Below the pieces are notes generated by a model, which did no database searches, had not been told where the DNA came from, and saw only the letters and a program-made list of their open reading frames with translations. The position numbers and the translations under genes were made by a program. 64,000 bases of DNA from assembly GCF_001187505.1 (NCBI RefSeq), contig NZ_CP012150.1:868001-932000 (forward strand). Reading direction: 5' to 3'. The stretch is from Mycolicibacterium goodii. GTDB taxonomy: Bacteria > Actinomycetota > Actinomycetes > Mycobacteriales > Mycobacteriaceae. Shown in pieces: positions 10,530 through 29,620 of the stretch; position 1 is the first letter of the stretch; every line of letters starts with the position of its first letter.

Positions 10530-13500
10530 TACCCGGTTAGCATCGAAGCCCGTGACCGGACCGCACGCAGCGGGTGGCAGCAACCACCGCACCGCCCGGC
10601 TGGTAGCGATCGTCGCCGGTCTTCTCGGCACGCTGATGGCGGTGGCGACGCCGCTGCTGCCGGTCGAGCAGACCACCGCCGAACTCAACTGGCCACAGAA
10701 CGGCGTCTGGCAGAGCGTCGATGCGCCCCTGATCGGCTACGTCGCGACCGACCTGAACATCTCGGTGCCGTGCCAGGCCGCCGCCGGCCTGGTGGGTCCG
10801 CAGAACCGGAACCGCAGCGTCCTGCTGTCGACCGTGCCCAAGCAGGCGCCCAAGGCCATCGACCGCGGTCTGCTGATCGAGCGCATCAACGACGATCTGA
10901 CGGTCATCGTGCGCAACACCCCGGTGGTCAGCGCGCCGCTCGACGAGGTCCTCAGCCCGGCGTGCCGGGAACTGACCTTCACCGCGCACGCCGACAAGGT
11001 CACCGGCGAATTCGTGGGCCTCACCCAGGGGCCCGACGACGACAATCCGGGCGAACCGCTGCGGGGTGAGCGCGGCGGCTACGACTTCCGTCCCCAGATC
11101 GTCGGCGTCTTCACCGACCTGTCCGGCCCGGCGCCCGAAGGCCTGCGGTTCTCGGCCACCGTCGACACCCGCTACAGCACCTCACCGACGTGGGTGAAGC
11201 TGCTCGCGATGATCGTGGGCGTCGCGATGACGGTGATCTCACTCGGCGCGCTGCACGTGCTCGACTGCGCCGACGGCCGACGCCACAAGCGCTTCCTGCC
11301 GTCGCGCTGGTGGTCGCTGACGCCGCTGGACGGCCTGGTCAGCGCGATGCTCGTGTGGTGGCACTTCGTCGGCGCCAACACCGCCGACGACGGTTACATC
11401 CTGACCATGGCCAGGGTGTCGGAGAACGCCGGCTACATGGCCAACTACTACCGCTGGTTCGGCACCCCCGAGGCGCCGTTCGGCTGGTACTACGACCTAC
11501 TGGCGCTGTGGTCGCACGTATCGACGGCCAGCGTGTGGATGCGCTTCCCGACGCTGCTGATGGGTCTGGCCTGCTGGTGGGTGATCAGCCGCGAGGTCAT
11601 CCCGCGCCTCGGCACCGCCGCCAAGCACAGCCGCGCCGCGGCATGGACCGCCGCGGGTGTGTTCCTGGCGTTCTGGCTGCCGCTCAACAACGGCCTGCGG
11701 CCCGAGCCGATCATCGCGCTGGGCATCCTGCTCACCTGGTGTTCGGTGGAGCGCGGCGTCGCCACCAGCCGCCTGCTCCCGGTGGCGGTCGCGCTCATCA
11801 TCGGTGCGTTGACGCTGTTCTCCGGACCCACCGGCATCGCCGCCATCGGCGCCCTGCTGGTCGCCGTCGGACCGTTGAAAACCATTGTGGCAGCGCATAC
11901 TTCACGTTTCGGGCACTGGGCGCTGCTGGCCCCGATCGCCGCGGCGGGCACCGTCACGATCTTCTTGATCTTCCGCGACCAGACCCTGGCCGCCGAACTG
12001 CAGGCCAGCAGCTTCAAGTCGGCCGTCGGCCCCAGCCTGGCCTGGTTCGACGAGCACATCCGCTACTCGCGGCTGTTCACCACCAGCCCGGACGGTTCGG
12101 TGGCGCGGCGGTTCGCGGTGCTCACGCTGCTGCTCGCGCTGGCGGTGTCGATCGCGATGACGCTGCGCAAGGGACGCATCCCCGGCACGGCGCTCGGCCC
12201 GAGCCGGCGCATCATCGGCATCACCATCATCTCGTTCCTGGCGATGATGTTCACCCCCACCAAATGGACCCACCACTTCGGTGTGTTCGCCGGGCTGGCC
12301 GGATCCCTCGGCGCGCTGGCCGCCGTCGCGGTGACCGCGACCGCGATGAAGTCCCGGCGCAACCGGGCGGTGTTCGCCGCGGCCGTGCTGTTCGTGACGG
12401 CGCTGTCGTTCGCCACGGTCAACGGCTGGTGGTACGTGTCGAACTTCGGGGTGCCCTGGTCGAACTCCTTCCCGGAGTTCAAGTTCGGCTTCACCACCAT
12501 GCTGCTCGGTCTTTCGGTGGTCATGCTGCTGGTCGCGGCGTGGTTCCACTTCAGCGGCCGCGACGTCGCACCCGACCGTCCCCGGCGCCGCTGGCAACAT
12601 GTCGTCGGCGCCCCGCTGGCGGTCGCCACGTGGGCGCTGGTGGTGTTCGAGGTGGTCTCGCTGACGCTCGGGATGATCAACCAGTACCCGGCCTGGTCGG
12701 TGGGCCGCTCCAACCTGAACGCGCTGACCGGCAAGACCTGCGGACTGGCCAACGATGTCCTGGTCGAGCAGAACGCCAACGCGGGCATGCTCGCCCCGAT
12801 CGGGGAACCGCCCGGGCAGGCGCTCGGCGCGACGACCTCGCTGGGCTTCGGCCCCAACGGCATCCCGTCGGACGTCTCGGCCGACCCCGTCATGGAGCAG
12901 CCCGGCACCGACAACTTCGCCGACAGCGACTCCGGCGTCGTCACCAGCACCGAGGTCGGCACCGAAGGCGGCACCACCGCCGCGGCGGGCATCAACGGGT
13001 CCCGCGCGCGTCTGCCCTACGGACTCAACCCCGCCACCACCCCGGTGCTCGGCTCGTGGCGCGCCGGTACCCAGCAGCCCGCGGTGCTGCGCTCGGCGTG
13101 GTACCGGCTGCCCGACCGCGACCAGGCCGGGCCGCTGCTGGTGGTGTCGGCGGCGGGCCGGTTCGACCCGGGCGAGGTGGTGGTGCAGTGGGCCACCGAC
13201 GAGCAGGCCGCGGCCAACCAGCCCGGCGGCGGCATCACGTTCGGGGACGTCGGCGCCGCGCCCGCGTGGCGCAACCTGCGTGCCCCGCTGAGCTCGATCC
13301 CCCGCGAGGCCACCCAGATCCGGCTGGTCGCCACCGACGACGACCTCGCGCCGCAGCACTGGATCGCGCTGACCCCGCCGCGCATCCCCGAACTGAGAAC
13401 GCTGCAGGACGTGGTCGGTTCGTCCGACCCGGTGCTGCTGGACTGGCTCGTGGGCCTGGCATTCCCGTGCCAGCGGCCGTTCGGCCACCGCTACGGCGTC

Positions 13501-13776
13501 ATCGAGGTGCCCGAGTGGCGCATCCTGCCGGACCGGTTCGGCGCCGAGGCCAACTCGCCGGTGATGGACTACCTCGGCGGCGGCCCGCTCGGCATCACCG
13601 AACTGCTGCTGCGCCCGTCGTCGGTGCCGACATATCTCAAGGACGACTGGTTCCGCGACTGGGGCTCGCTGCAGCGGCTCACGCCGTGGTACCCCGACGC
13701 CGAGCCGGCCCGGCTCGACCTCGGCACCGCCACCCGCAGCGGCCTGTGGAGCCCGGCGCCGCTGCGGCTGAGCTGA
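10519..13776 (+). CDS. embC: Arabinosyltransferase EmbC (lipoarabinomannan)
   Basis: GT-C arabinosyltransferase that elongates arabinan of lipoarabinomannan using DPA and is a target of ethambutol. It has an N-terminal periplasmic jelly-roll between the first two helices and many transmembrane segments. The catalytic Asp pair is in [14 protein letters not shown] (Asp290-291 here; Asp279-280 in the shorter numbering). A large C-terminal periplasmic region carries carbohydrate-binding modules. I chose ATG 10519 because GGAG lies 7 nt upstream and MAT matches the M. tuberculosis start. GTG at 10552 gives the commonly used 1074-aa form. It heads the embCAB series and overlaps aftA. Confidence 0.95.
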   Translation: MATDTRLASKPVTGPHAAGGSNHRTARLVAIVAGLLGTLMAVATPLLPVEQTTAELNWPQNGVWQSVDAPLIGYVATDLNISVPCQAAAGLVGPQNRNRSVLLSTVPKQAPKAIDRGLLIERINDDLTVIVRNTPVVSAPLDEVLSPACRELTFTAHADKVTGEFVGLTQGPDDDNPGEPLRGERGGYDFRPQIVGVFTDLSGPAPEGLRFSATVDTRYSTSPTWVKLLAMIVGVAMTVISLGALHVLDCADGRRHKRFLPSRWWSLTPLDGLVSAMLVWWHFVGANTADDGYILTMARVSENAGYMANYYRWFGTPEAPFGWYYDLLALWSHVSTASVWMRFPTLLMGLACWWVISREVIPRLGTAAKHSRAAAWTAAGVFLAFWLPLNNGLRPEPIIALGILLTWCSVERGVATSRLLPVAVALIIGALTLFSGPTGIAAIGALLVAVGPLKTIVAAHTSRFGHWALLAPIAAAGTVTIFLIFRDQTLAAELQASSFKSAVGPSLAWFDEHIRYSRLFTTSPDGSVARRFAVLTLLLALAVSIAMTLRKGRIPGTALGPSRRIIGITIISFLAMMFTPTKWTHHFGVFAGLAGSLGALAAVAVTATAMKSRRNRAVFAAAVLFVTALSFATVNGWWYVSNFGVPWSNSFPEFKFGFTTMLLGLSVVMLLVAAWFHFSGRDVAPDRPRRRWQHVVGAPLAVATWALVVFEVVSLTLGMINQYPAWSVGRSNLNALTGKTCGLANDVLVEQNANAGMLAPIGEPPGQALGATTSLGFGPNGIPSDVSADPVMEQPGTDNFADSDSGVVTSTEVGTEGGTTAAAGINGSRARLPYGLNPATTPVLGSWRAGTQQPAVLRSAWYRLPDRDQAGPLLVVSAAGRFDPGEVVVQWATDEQAAANQPGGGITFGDVGAAPAWRNLRAPLSSIPREATQIRLVATDDDLAPQHWIALTPPRIPELRTLQDVVGSSDPVLLDWLVGLAFPCQRPFGHRYGVIEVPEWRILPDRFGAEANSPVMDYLGGGPLGITELLLRPSSVPTYLKDDWFRDWGSLQRLTPWYPDAEPARLDLGTATRSGLWSPAPLRLS

Positions 13777-13808
13777 GGCGGGTCCCCGACTCTCACATCC
13801 GGGTCGCA

Positions 13809-13823
13809 TACCATCGAGCCTCG
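13809..13823 (+). promoter_or_regulatory. Putative leaderless promoter of embA
   Basis: TACCAT at 13809-13814 lies 8 nt before the embA GTG (13823), in the 46-bp gap after embC. It suggests embA-embB can be transcribed apart from embC. No clear -35 is seen. Confidence 0.4.
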
Positions 13824-16800
13824 TGCCGGGCGATGAACAGCGTGAGCGAACAGCAGATGACGCAGTGACCGAACCGTCCCGCATCGCACGCCTGATCGCT
13901 GTCGTCGCCGGCATCGCGGGTGTGGTGTTGTGTGGCCTGGTTCCGCTGCTCCCGGTCGAGGAGACCACCGCGACCATCCTCTGGCCGCAGGGTGCGGGTG
14001 CCGACGGAAACGTCACCGAACTGACCGCCCCGCTGGTGGCCGGGGCGCCGCGGGCGCTCGACGTCACGATCCCCTGCCGCACCGTGGCCGAGCTTCCCGC
14101 AAACGGCGGCGTCGTGTTCTCCACCAACCCCGCAGGCGGCATCGAAGCCGGCCGCAACGGCATGTTCGTCCGCGCCAACGCCGACGTCGTCTACGTCGCG
14201 TTCCGCGACACCGTCGCCGCGGTCGCCCCGCGCGCCGCGGTGAACTCCGGCGCATGCAGCCAGATCCACGTGTGGGCCAACGTCGGCGCGGTCGGCGCCG
14301 ACTTCGTCGGCATCCCCGACGCCGCAGGAACCCTGCCGGTCGACAAGCGCCCGCAGGTCTCCGGCGTGTTCACCGACCTCAAGGTGCCCGCCCAGCCCGG
14401 CCTGGCCGCCCGCATCGACGTCGACACCCGCTTCATCACCTCACCGACCGTGCTCAAGACCGCCGTGATTGTGCTCGGCGTGGGCTGCGTCATCGCGTCC
14501 CTGGTGGCGCTGGCCCTGCTGGACCGCGGCTGGCGCAGGCGCCCGCCGCGCATCCGCGGCCGCGCCGGGATATGGACCTGGCTGACCGACGCGGGCGTGA
14601 TCGGCGGCCTGCTGGCCTGGCACATCGTCGGCGCGCCCACCTCCGACGACGGCTACAACACGACGATCGCCCGGGTCGCGGCCGACGCCGGCTACACCAC
14701 GAACTACTACCGCTACTTCGGCGCCTCCGAGGCCCCGTTCGACTGGTATCAGAGCGTGTTGTCACACCTGGCGGCGATCAGCGCCGACGGCGTGTGGATG
14801 CGGCTGCCCGCGACGGCCGCCGCGATCGCGACGTGGCTGATCATCAGCCGCTGCGTGTTGCCCCGGATCGGCAGGCGCGTCGCGGCCAACCGCGTCGCGA
14901 TGCTCACCGCCGGTGCGGTGTTCCTGGCCGCGTGGCTGCCGTTCAACAACGGCCTGCGCCCCGAACCGCTGATCGCGTTCGCGGTGATCGCGGTGTGGAT
15001 GCTCGTCGAGAACACCATCGGCACCCGACGCCTGTGGCCCGCGGCCGTGGCGATCGTCATCGCGATGTTCTCCGTCACGCTCGCCCCGCAGGGCCTGATC
15101 GCGCTGGCCCCGCTGCTGGTCGGCGCCCGCGCCATCGGCCGCATCGTGACCCGGCGCCGCGCGGCCACCGGCATCCTCTCCGCGCTGGCACCGCTGGCGG
15201 CGTCGGCCGCGCTGGTGTTCGTGATCATTTTCCGCGACCAGACGTTGGCCACGGTCGCCGAAGCGGTCCGCATCAAGTACGTCGTCGGACCGACCATCCC
15301 CTGGTACCAGGAATTCCTGCGCTACTACTTCCTGACCGTCGAGGACAGCGTCGACGGATCCCTGACCCGCCGGTTCGCGGTGCTGGTTCTGCTGCTGTGC
15401 CTGTTCGGGCTGATCATGGTGCTCCTGCGCCGCGGCCGGGTGCCCGGCGCCGTCAGCGGGCCGCTGTGGCGGCTGTGCGGATCGACCGGGATCGGCCTGC
15501 TGCTGCTGATCCTGACCCCGACCAAGTGGGCGATCCAGTTCGGCGCGTTCGCCGGTCTGGCCGGCGCGCTGGGCGGGGTGACGGCGTTCGCGTTCGCACG
15601 CGTCGGCCTGCACAGCCGACGCAACCTCGCGCTGTACGTCATCGCGCTGCTGTTCATCCTGGCGTGGGCCACCTCGGGCCTCAACGGCTGGTTCTACGTC
15701 GGCAACTACGGCGTGCCGTGGTTCGACAAGCAGCCGGTGATCGCGCACTACCCGGTCACCACGATCTTCCTGGTGCTGGCCATCGCGGGCGGTCTGCTGG
15801 CCGGCTGGCTGCACTTCCGCATGGACTACGCCGGGCACACCGAGGTGGCCGACACCGGCCGCAACCGCGCGCTCGCGTCGACGCCGCTGCTGGTGGTCGC
15901 GACGATCATGGTGGTGCTCGAGCTCGGCTCGATGCTCAAGGCCACCGTGGGCCGCTACCCCGTCTACACCGTCGGCGCGGCCAACATCGCCGCGCTGCGC
16001 TCGGGCGGCAACAGCTGCGCCATGGCCGACTCGGTGCTGGTCGAGGCCGACCCGAACGAGGGGCTGCTGCAACCGGTTCCGGGCCAGCGCTTCGGCGAGT
16101 ACGGCCCGCTCGGCGGCGAGGATCCCGTTGGCTTCACCCCCAACGGCGTCAGCGACACCCTGGAGCCCGCCGAACCGGTCGCGGCCAACCCGGGCACCCC
16201 GAACTCCGACGGCCCGGTCGACAAACCCAACATCGGCATCGGCTACGCCGCGGGCACCGGCGGCGGCTACGGCCCCGAGGGCATCAACGGTTCGCGGGTG
16301 TTCCTGCCGTTCGGCCTCGACCCGGCCCGCACACCGGTGATGGGCAGCTACGGCGAGAACACCGTCGCCGCCAAGGCCACCTCGGCCTGGTACCAGTTGC
16401 CGCCCCGCACGCCGGACCGGCCGCTGGTGACCGTCGCCGCGGCCGGGGCCATCTGGTACTACGAGGAGGACGGCTCGTTCAACTACGGGCAGTCGCTCAA
16501 ACTGCAGTGGGGTGTGCACCGGCCCGACGGCTCCTATCAGGCGCTGTCCGAGGTCCAGCCGATCGACATCTTCCAGCAGAAGGCTTGGCGCAACCTGCGA
16601 TTCCCGCTCGCGTGGGCGCCGCCGGAGGCCAATGTGGCGCGCATCGTCGCCGACGACCCCAACCTGTCCGAGGACCAGTGGTTCGCGTTCACCCCGCCGC
16701 GGGTGCCGGTGCTGCAGACCGCGCAGGACTTCCTGGGCTCGCAGACACCGGTGCTCATGGACATCGCCACGGCCGCGAACTTCCCGTGCCAGCGGCCGTT

Positions 16801-17107
16801 CGCCGAGCGGCTCGGTGTCGCCGAGTTGCCGGAGTACCGCATCATCCCCAACTTCAAGCAGATGGTGGTCTCGTCGAACCAGTGGCAGTCCGCCGCCGAC
16901 GGCGGTCCGTTCCTGTTCATCCAGGCGCTGCTGCGCACCGAGGCGATCCCGACCTATCTGCGTGACGACTGGTACCGCGACTGGGGCTCGATCGAGCGCT
17001 ACATCCGGGTGGTACCGCAGGACCAGGCGCCCAGTGCCGCCATCGAGGAAGGATCGACGCGAGTGTTCGGATGGAGTCGCGGCGGACCGATCAGGGCCCT
17101 ACCGTGA
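13823..17107 (+). CDS. embA: Arabinosyltransferase EmbA (arabinogalactan)
   Basis: A 1094-aa GT-C arabinosyltransferase that works with EmbB to build the branched hexa-arabinoside end of arabinogalactan. The architecture matches EmbC: jelly-roll after the first helix, a multi-helix core and periplasmic C-terminal modules. The acidic pair is in [13 protein letters not shown] (Asp275-276). The GTG at 13823 lies 8 nt after a -10-like box. The stop (17105-17107) lies inside the start region of embB, so translation of the two is likely coupled, in keeping with a fixed EmbA-EmbB heterodimer. Confidence 0.95.
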   Translation: MPGDEQRERTADDAVTEPSRIARLIAVVAGIAGVVLCGLVPLLPVEETTATILWPQGAGADGNVTELTAPLVAGAPRALDVTIPCRTVAELPANGGVVFSTNPAGGIEAGRNGMFVRANADVVYVAFRDTVAAVAPRAAVNSGACSQIHVWANVGAVGADFVGIPDAAGTLPVDKRPQVSGVFTDLKVPAQPGLAARIDVDTRFITSPTVLKTAVIVLGVGCVIASLVALALLDRGWRRRPPRIRGRAGIWTWLTDAGVIGGLLAWHIVGAPTSDDGYNTTIARVAADAGYTTNYYRYFGASEAPFDWYQSVLSHLAAISADGVWMRLPATAAAIATWLIISRCVLPRIGRRVAANRVAMLTAGAVFLAAWLPFNNGLRPEPLIAFAVIAVWMLVENTIGTRRLWPAAVAIVIAMFSVTLAPQGLIALAPLLVGARAIGRIVTRRRAATGILSALAPLAASAALVFVIIFRDQTLATVAEAVRIKYVVGPTIPWYQEFLRYYFLTVEDSVDGSLTRRFAVLVLLLCLFGLIMVLLRRGRVPGAVSGPLWRLCGSTGIGLLLLILTPTKWAIQFGAFAGLAGALGGVTAFAFARVGLHSRRNLALYVIALLFILAWATSGLNGWFYVGNYGVPWFDKQPVIAHYPVTTIFLVLAIAGGLLAGWLHFRMDYAGHTEVADTGRNRALASTPLLVVATIMVVLELGSMLKATVGRYPVYTVGAANIAALRSGGNSCAMADSVLVEADPNEGLLQPVPGQRFGEYGPLGGEDPVGFTPNGVSDTLEPAEPVAANPGTPNSDGPVDKPNIGIGYAAGTGGGYGPEGINGSRVFLPFGLDPARTPVMGSYGENTVAAKATSAWYQLPPRTPDRPLVTVAAAGAIWYYEEDGSFNYGQSLKLQWGVHRPDGSYQALSEVQPIDIFQQKAWRNLRFPLAWAPPEANVARIVADDPNLSEDQWFAFTPPRVPVLQTAQDFLGSQTPVLMDIATAANFPCQRPFAERLGVAELPEYRIIPNFKQMVVSSNQWQSAADGGPFLFIQALLRTEAIPTYLRDDWYRDWGSIERYIRVVPQDQAPSAAIEEGSTRVFGWSRGGPIRALP

Positions 17108-20100
17108 GCGCGCCCGGTGACACCGCTGCAGGCGACGTGCGCATCGCACGCTGGGTCGCCACGATCGCGGGCCTGCTGGGATTCGTTCTGTCGGTGGCCA
17201 TCCCGCTGCTGCCCGTCACCCAGACGACGGCCACGCTGAACTGGCCGCAGCAGGGCACGCTGTCGAACGTCACGGCACCGCTGATCTCGCAGGCCCCCGT
17301 GCACCTCACCGCGACCGTGCCGTGCTCGGTGGTGCGTGACATGCCCGCCGAGGGCGGCCTGGTGTTCGGCACCGCACCCGCCGAGGGCCGCGACGCCGCC
17401 CTCAACGCGATGCTGGTCAACGTCACCGAGTCCCGCGTCGACGTGATCGTGCGCAACGTCGTCGTCGCGAGCGTGACCCGGGACCGCGTCGCCGGACCTG
17501 GGTGTCAACGCATCGAGATCACCTCGAACCTCGACGGCACCTACGCCGATTTCGTCGGTCTCACACAGGTTTCCGGCGACAACGCGGGCCAACCGCAACG
17601 TACCGGCTACCCCGACCCGAACCTGCGACCCGCGATCGTCGGGGTGTTCACCGACCTCACCGGCCCTGCGCCGCAGGGACTCTCGGTGTCGGCGACCATC
17701 GACACGCGGTTCACCACGCACCCGACGGCGCTCAAATTCGCGGCCATCCTGCTGGCGATCGTCTCGACGGTCATCGCGCTGCTCGCGTTGTGGCGGCTGG
17801 ACCGCCTCGACGGGCGCCGCATGCACCACCTGATCCCGACGCGCTGGCGCACGGTCACCGCGGTCGACGGAGTAGTCGTCGGCGGCATGGCGATCTGGTA
17901 TGTGATCGGCGCCAACTCGTCGGACGACGGCTACATCCTGCAGATGGCCCGCACCGCCGAACACGCGGGCTACATGGCGAACTACTTCCGCTGGTTCGGC
18001 AGCCCCGAGGATCCGTTCGGCTGGTACTACAACCTTTTGGCGCTCATGACCAAGGTGAGCGACGCCAGCATCTGGATCCGGTTGCCGGACCTGATCTGTG
18101 CCCTGATCTGCTGGCTGCTGCTGTCGCGTGAGGTGCTGCCCCGGCTGGGCCCCGCGGTGGTGGGCAGTCGCGCGGCCATGTGGGCCGCGGGTCTGGTGCT
18201 GCTGGGTGCGTGGATGCCGTTCAACAACGGTCTGCGCCCCGAAGGTCAGATCGCCACCGGCGCGCTGATCACCTACGTGCTCATCGAGCGTGCCGTCTCG
18301 TCGGGTCGTCTCACACCTGCCGCGCTGGCGATCACCACGGCGGCGTTCACGCTCGGCATCCAGCCCACCGGTCTGATCGCCGTGGCCGCGCTGCTGGCGG
18401 GTGGCCGCCCCATCCTGCGCATCGTGATGCGGCGTCGTCGCCTCGTCGGGACCTGGCCGCTGGTGGCTCCGCTGCTGGCCGCGGGCACCGTGATCCTGGC
18501 GGTGGTGTTCGCCGACCAGACGTTCGCAACGGTGTTGGAGGCCACCAGGATCCGCACCGCGATCGGTCCCAGCCAGGAGTGGTGGACCGAGAACCTGCGC
18601 TACTACTACCTGATCCTGCCGACCACCGACGGCGCGATCTCGCGGCGCGTGGCGTTCGTGTTCACCGCGATGTGCCTGTTCCCGGCGCTGTTCATGATGC
18701 TGCGGCGCAAGCGGGTCGCGGGCGTCGCCCGCGGCCCGGCCTGGCGCCTGATGGGCATCATCTTCGCCACCATGTTCTTCCTGATGTTCACGCCCACCAA
18801 GTGGATCCACCACTTCGGTCTGTTCGCCGCGGTGGGCGGCGCGATGGCCGCGCTCGCGACCGTGCTGGTGTCGCCGACGGTCCTGCGCTCGGCGCGCAAC
18901 CGGATGGCGATGCTGGCGCTGGTGCTGTTCGTGCTCGCGTTCTGCTTCGCCTCCACCAACGGCTGGTGGTACGTGTCGAACTTCGGTGCGCCGTTCAACA
19001 ATTCGGTGCCCAAGATCGGCGGCGTGCAGGTCAGCGCGGTCTTCTTCGCGCTGTCGGCCGCCGCGGCGCTGTGGGCGTTCTGGTTGCACCTGACACGTCG
19101 CACCGAATCCCGTGCGGTGGACCGGTTGACGGCCGCGCCCATCCCCGTGGCGGCCGGCTTCATGGTCGTGGTGATGATGGCGTCGATGGCGATCGGGGTG
19201 GTCCGACAGTACCCGACCTACTCCAACGGATGGGCCAACCTCCGCGCCTTCGTCGGCGGCTGCGGCCTGGCCGACGACGTTCTGGTGGAACCGGATTCCA
19301 ACGCCGGCTTCCTCACCCCGCTGCCCGGTGCGTACGGGCCGCTGGGACCGCTGGGCGGCGAGCACCCACAGGGCTTCTCCCCCAACGGCGTTCCTGACCG
19401 CATCATCGCCGAGGCCATCCGCCTCAACAACCCGCAACCGGGCACCGACTACGACTGGAACCAGTCGATCAAGCTCGACCGCCCCGGCATCAACGGCTCG
19501 ACCGTGCCGCTGCCCTACGGCCTCGACCCCGCGCGGGTCCCGGTCGCGGGCACGTATTCCACTGCGGCGCAGCAGGAGAGCAAGCTCGCGTCGGCGTGGT
19601 ACGAGCTTCCCGCCCGCGACGAGACCGAACGGGCCGCGCATCCGCTGGTGGTCATCACCGCGGCCGGCACCATCACCGGTGAGAGCGTCGCAAAGGGCCT
19701 GACGACCGGGCAGACCGTGGATCTGGAGTACGCGCGCCGCGGACCGGACGGCAACCTGGTGCCCGCGGGCCGGGTGACCCCGTACGACGTGGGGCCGACG
19801 CCGTCGTGGCGCAACCTGCGCTACCCGCGATCGGAGATCCCCGACGACGCTGTCGCGGTGCGTGTGATCGCCGAGGATCTGTCACTGAGCCAAGGCGACT
19901 GGATCGCCGTGACCCCGCCGCGGGTGCCCGAGGTGCGCTCGGTGCAGGAGTACATCGGCTCCGATCAGCCCGTGCTGATGGACTGGGCCGTTGGTCTGGC
20001 GTTCCCGTGCCAGCAGCCCATGCTGCACGCCAACGGTGTGACCGAGGTGCCGAAGTTCCGCATCTCGCCGGACTACTACGCGAAGCTGCAGAGCACCGAC

Positions 20101-20319
20101 ACCTGGCAGGACGGCATCAACGGCGGCCTGCTCGGCATCACCGACCTGCTGCTGCGGGCCTCGGTGATGTCGACCTACCTGTCGAAGGACTGGGGTCAGG
20201 ACTGGGGTTCGCTGCGCAAGTTCGAAACCGTCGTCGATGCGACCCCCGCGCACATCGATCTCGGTTCCGAGACCCACAGCGGCCTTTACAAGCCGGGACC
20301 GCTGCGGATCCAGCCCTGA
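17071..20319 (+). CDS. embB: Arabinosyltransferase EmbB (ethambutol target)
   Basis: A 1082-aa GT-C arabinosyltransferase, partner of EmbA. Catalytic Asp285-286 and the ethambutol resistance-determining residues are in [11 protein letters not shown]: Ile289 and Met292 are the M. smegmatis equivalents of the M. tuberculosis codon 303-306 region. ATG 17071 gives exactly this published numbering. A GTG at 17104 overlapping the embA stop as GTGA is an alternative start, 11 codons shorter. Both resistance positions look wild type (Ile, Met). It is followed by a perfect 16-bp palindrome and the convergent GntR gene. Confidence 0.96.
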   Translation: MESRRTDQGPTVSAPGDTAAGDVRIARWVATIAGLLGFVLSVAIPLLPVTQTTATLNWPQQGTLSNVTAPLISQAPVHLTATVPCSVVRDMPAEGGLVFGTAPAEGRDAALNAMLVNVTESRVDVIVRNVVVASVTRDRVAGPGCQRIEITSNLDGTYADFVGLTQVSGDNAGQPQRTGYPDPNLRPAIVGVFTDLTGPAPQGLSVSATIDTRFTTHPTALKFAAILLAIVSTVIALLALWRLDRLDGRRMHHLIPTRWRTVTAVDGVVVGGMAIWYVIGANSSDDGYILQMARTAEHAGYMANYFRWFGSPEDPFGWYYNLLALMTKVSDASIWIRLPDLICALICWLLLSREVLPRLGPAVVGSRAAMWAAGLVLLGAWMPFNNGLRPEGQIATGALITYVLIERAVSSGRLTPAALAITTAAFTLGIQPTGLIAVAALLAGGRPILRIVMRRRRLVGTWPLVAPLLAAGTVILAVVFADQTFATVLEATRIRTAIGPSQEWWTENLRYYYLILPTTDGAISRRVAFVFTAMCLFPALFMMLRRKRVAGVARGPAWRLMGIIFATMFFLMFTPTKWIHHFGLFAAVGGAMAALATVLVSPTVLRSARNRMAMLALVLFVLAFCFASTNGWWYVSNFGAPFNNSVPKIGGVQVSAVFFALSAAAALWAFWLHLTRRTESRAVDRLTAAPIPVAAGFMVVVMMASMAIGVVRQYPTYSNGWANLRAFVGGCGLADDVLVEPDSNAGFLTPLPGAYGPLGPLGGEHPQGFSPNGVPDRIIAEAIRLNNPQPGTDYDWNQSIKLDRPGINGSTVPLPYGLDPARVPVAGTYSTAAQQESKLASAWYELPARDETERAAHPLVVITAAGTITGESVAKGLTTGQTVDLEYARRGPDGNLVPAGRVTPYDVGPTPSWRNLRYPRSEIPDDAVAVRVIAEDLSLSQGDWIAVTPPRVPEVRSVQEYIGSDQPVLMDWAVGLAFPCQQPMLHANGVTEVPKFRISPDYYAKLQSTDTWQDGINGGLLGITDLLLRASVMSTYLSKDWGQDWGSLRKFETVVDATPAHIDLGSETHSGLYKPGPLRIQP

Positions 20320-20324
20320 CGGGG

Positions 20325-20340
20325 TGACCGGGCCCGGTCA
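20325..20340. terminator. Palindrome between convergent embB and gntR
   Basis: TGACCGGGCCCGGTCA is a perfect 16-bp palindrome in the 18-bp gap between embB and the GntR gene, overlapping the latter's stop. It could end transcription from both sides. There is no T tract. Confidence 0.4.
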
Positions 20341-21108
20341 GGGCATGCGGTTACCGGCGTCGATGTGATCGCGGATGTGCCCGCGCAGATAGGTCAGGTG
20401 CTCGACGATCGCGGCCTCGCCGGCCTCGGCGTCGCGATCGGCGATCGCCTGCACGATCCGCTTGTGCTGGGTGTACGTCTCACGTCCGAGGTCCGGTGAC
20501 AGGTCCAGGTAGCCGACGGGTTCGGATTCGCGGTGCAGCGCGTAGACGAAGGCAGCGAGGATCCGGTTGCCGGACATCTTGGCGATGCTGATGTGGAACT
20601 GGGCGTCGAGTTCGGCGATCATCGGATCGTCGACGGTGCGCCGTTTCTGTTCGCCCAGAATGCGTTCCAGTTCGGCGAGATCCGCATCGGTTCGGTTCTG
20701 CGCGGCGAGCACCACCGCGGGCACCTCGAGGTACTGGCGCACGATGCCGACCTCGTCGATGCTGATGCTGCCCAGCCGCAGCAGGTTGTGCATGGATTCG
20801 CCCACCACCTCGCCTAGCGCGGTGTGGTCGACGGCCTGTACGAAGCTGCCGCCGCCCGCGCCGGGAACCTTCCGGATCAGGCCCTGGGACTCCAGTGCCG
20901 AAAGGGCCTCGCGGATCGTGGGCCGGCTGACGCTGAACTGGCGTGCGAGTTCGGTCTCGGGCGGCAGCCGGTCGCCGGTGCGCAGCTGCCCGTCGAGAAC
21001 GGCCCGACGCAGTTGTTCTTCGACCTGCTGGCGTGGGCGCAGCACTTTGTGGCCCAGGATTCTGGTGCGCGTCTCGCCGTTGTCGGCGCCGCTCGGTATG
21101 GTCGCCAT
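20338..21108 (-). CDS. GntR family regulator, FadR/FCD subfamily
   Basis: The 256-aa protein has an N-terminal winged helix (LPPETELARQFSVSRPTIREALSALESQGLIRK, about residues 48-80) and an all-helical C-terminal FCD domain that normally binds a small organic acid through Asp/His residues (LDAQFHISIAKMSGN). It is transcribed divergently from the MFS exporter at 21273. The 164 bp between them hold three copies of a TTATTGTCAGAC-like element, the probable operator set for itself and the exporter. The ATG at 21106-21108 has GAGGGA upstream. The effector is unknown. Confidence 0.85.
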   Translation of the reverse strand: MATIPSGADNGETRTRILGHKVLRPRQQVEEQLRRAVLDGQLRTGDRLPPETELARQFSVSRPTIREALSALESQGLIRKVPGAGGGSFVQAVDHTALGEVVGESMHNLLRLGSISIDEVGIVRQYLEVPAVVLAAQNRTDADLAELERILGEQKRRTVDDPMIAELDAQFHISIAKMSGNRILAAFVYALHRESEPVGYLDLSPDLGRETYTQHKRIVQAIADRDAEAGEAAIVEHLTYLRGHIRDHIDAGNRMP

Positions 21109-21143
21109 CCGTCCCTCAGCCCTTTACAAGATCACCCGACGTA

Positions 21144-21264
21144 TATTAGTCAGACAGTTTACATACGGGCGCTGACCCTTATTGTCAGACTTTCCCGACC
21201 ACGGGATTCCCGGATCGCGACCGGCTTGGGTCATAATGGTCAATAGACTTATTGACAGACCATT
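21144..21264. promoter_or_regulatory. Repeated operator-like motifs between gntR and MFS gene
   Basis: Three direct 12-mers lie at 21144 (TATTAGTCAGAC), 21179 (TTATTGTCAGAC) and 21249 (TTATTGACAGAC), at 35- and 70-bp steps. The last copy sits in nested inverted repeats: AATGGTC (21235) with GACCATT (21258), and TCAATA (21240) with TATTGA (21250). It lies a few bases before the MFS start, so bound regulator would block expression. Confidence 0.6.
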
Positions 21265-21272
21265 GAGGTGAC

Positions 21273-22508
21273 GTGAGACGGTATCTGGCTGCCACCTTCA
21301 GCGCCCTGTCCATCCGGGACTACCGCCGATACGCGTTCGGGCAGACCATCTCCGTCAGCGGAACCTGGATGCAGAAGCTCACCCAGGCCTGGCTGGTCCT
21401 CGAACTGACCGACTCCCCTCTGCTGCTCGGCGTCACCGTCGCGGGCCAGCAGTTGCCCACCCTGCTGTTCACCACGGTGGCCGGCGTGCTGGCCGACCGG
21501 TACAGCAAGCGCACGATCCTGCTGTGGACCGCGATCGGCGGCATGCTCCCCGCGCTGGTGCTGGGTTTGCTGGTGTGGATCGACGTCGTGAACATCTGGA
21601 TCGTGCTGGCGGCCGCCGTCGCCCAAGGTCTCGCCGACGCCATCGACAAACCCGCCCGCCTGACCTTCGTCAACGACATCGCCACCCCCGAGACCCTCGC
21701 GAACGCCGTGACCCTCAACAGCATCATCCAGAACAGCGGCAAGATCGCCGGTCCGGCCGTCGCGGGCGTGCTGATCTCGGCGGTCGGGGTGTCGGCGTCG
21801 TTCTTCCTCAACGCGGCGTCCTACACACCGGTGGTGATCGCGCTGCTGCTGATCCGGCCCCACGCACCGGTGAGCACCGGAACCGTCTCCGCCAAGGGAC
21901 ATCTCGGCGAGACCCTGCGCTACGTCTCGGCGCGCCCGCACATCGCCGCGGCCCTGGTCCTCATGGCGGTGTCCGGCCTGCTCACGTTCAACTGGAACGT
22001 GCTGCTCCCCACGCTGGCCCGCGACACGTTCGGCGGGGACGCCCGCGTGGTGGGCTTCGCCTTCACCAGCATGGGGGTCGGCGCGGTGTTCGGCGGGCTC
22101 GCGCTGGCCGGAGTTCTGCGGGGCACGTCGAAGTGGTTGATCCTCAACGGATGTGTGCTGGGTGTGGCGCTGGCGCTGACGGGCCTGATGCCGACGGTGA
22201 CGATCGCCTACGCCCTGCTGTTCGTGGTGGGCGCAGCGAGTGTGACCTTCCGGTCCACCGCGACGACGCTCCTGCAGCTGTACTCCGATCCCGGGGTGCG
22301 GGGCCGGATCATCTCGTTGCTCGTGCTCGCCACCAACGGCACCACACCGCTGGGCGGCCCGCTGATCGGATGGATCTGCACGCACGCCAACCCGCGGGTC
22401 GCGTGCCTGGTCGGCGGCCTCGGCACCGTGGCCGCCGCCCTCGCACACTGGGCCTACCTCAGGAAGTCTGACGCCAGGGCGGACCCGATCGCGCTGTCGC
22501 GCAAATGA
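21273..22508 (+). CDS. MFS exporter (EntS/MFS_3-like)
   Basis: A 411-aa protein with about 12 hydrophobic segments. It opens LSIRDYRRYAFGQTISVSGTWMQKLTQAWLVLELTDSP and has the loop-2 motif GVLADRYSKR. These features resemble the MFS_3 group of drug or siderophore exporters such as EntS. The GTG start at 21273 has GAGGTG close upstream, immediately after the last operator-like repeat. Control by the divergent GntR protein is likely. The stop is 15 bp from the convergent accD4 stop. The substrate is not deducible. Confidence 0.8.
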   Translation: MRRYLAATFSALSIRDYRRYAFGQTISVSGTWMQKLTQAWLVLELTDSPLLLGVTVAGQQLPTLLFTTVAGVLADRYSKRTILLWTAIGGMLPALVLGLLVWIDVVNIWIVLAAAVAQGLADAIDKPARLTFVNDIATPETLANAVTLNSIIQNSGKIAGPAVAGVLISAVGVSASFFLNAASYTPVVIALLLIRPHAPVSTGTVSAKGHLGETLRYVSARPHIAAALVLMAVSGLLTFNWNVLLPTLARDTFGGDARVVGFAFTSMGVGAVFGGLALAGVLRGTSKWLILNGCVLGVALALTGLMPTVTIAYALLFVVGAASVTFRSTATTLLQLYSDPGVRGRIISLLVLATNGTTPLGGPLIGWICTHANPRVACLVGGLGTVAAALAHWAYLRKSDARADPIALSRK

Positions 22509-22523
22509 AATCGCGCCGGCCGC

Positions 22524-29560
<7,037 letters not shown>

Positions 29561-29620
29561 GTTCAGGTCACCCTTAAAGCCGCCGGTCGAGGAGTCTCGA
29601 ACCGTTGATGGCGTGAATGG

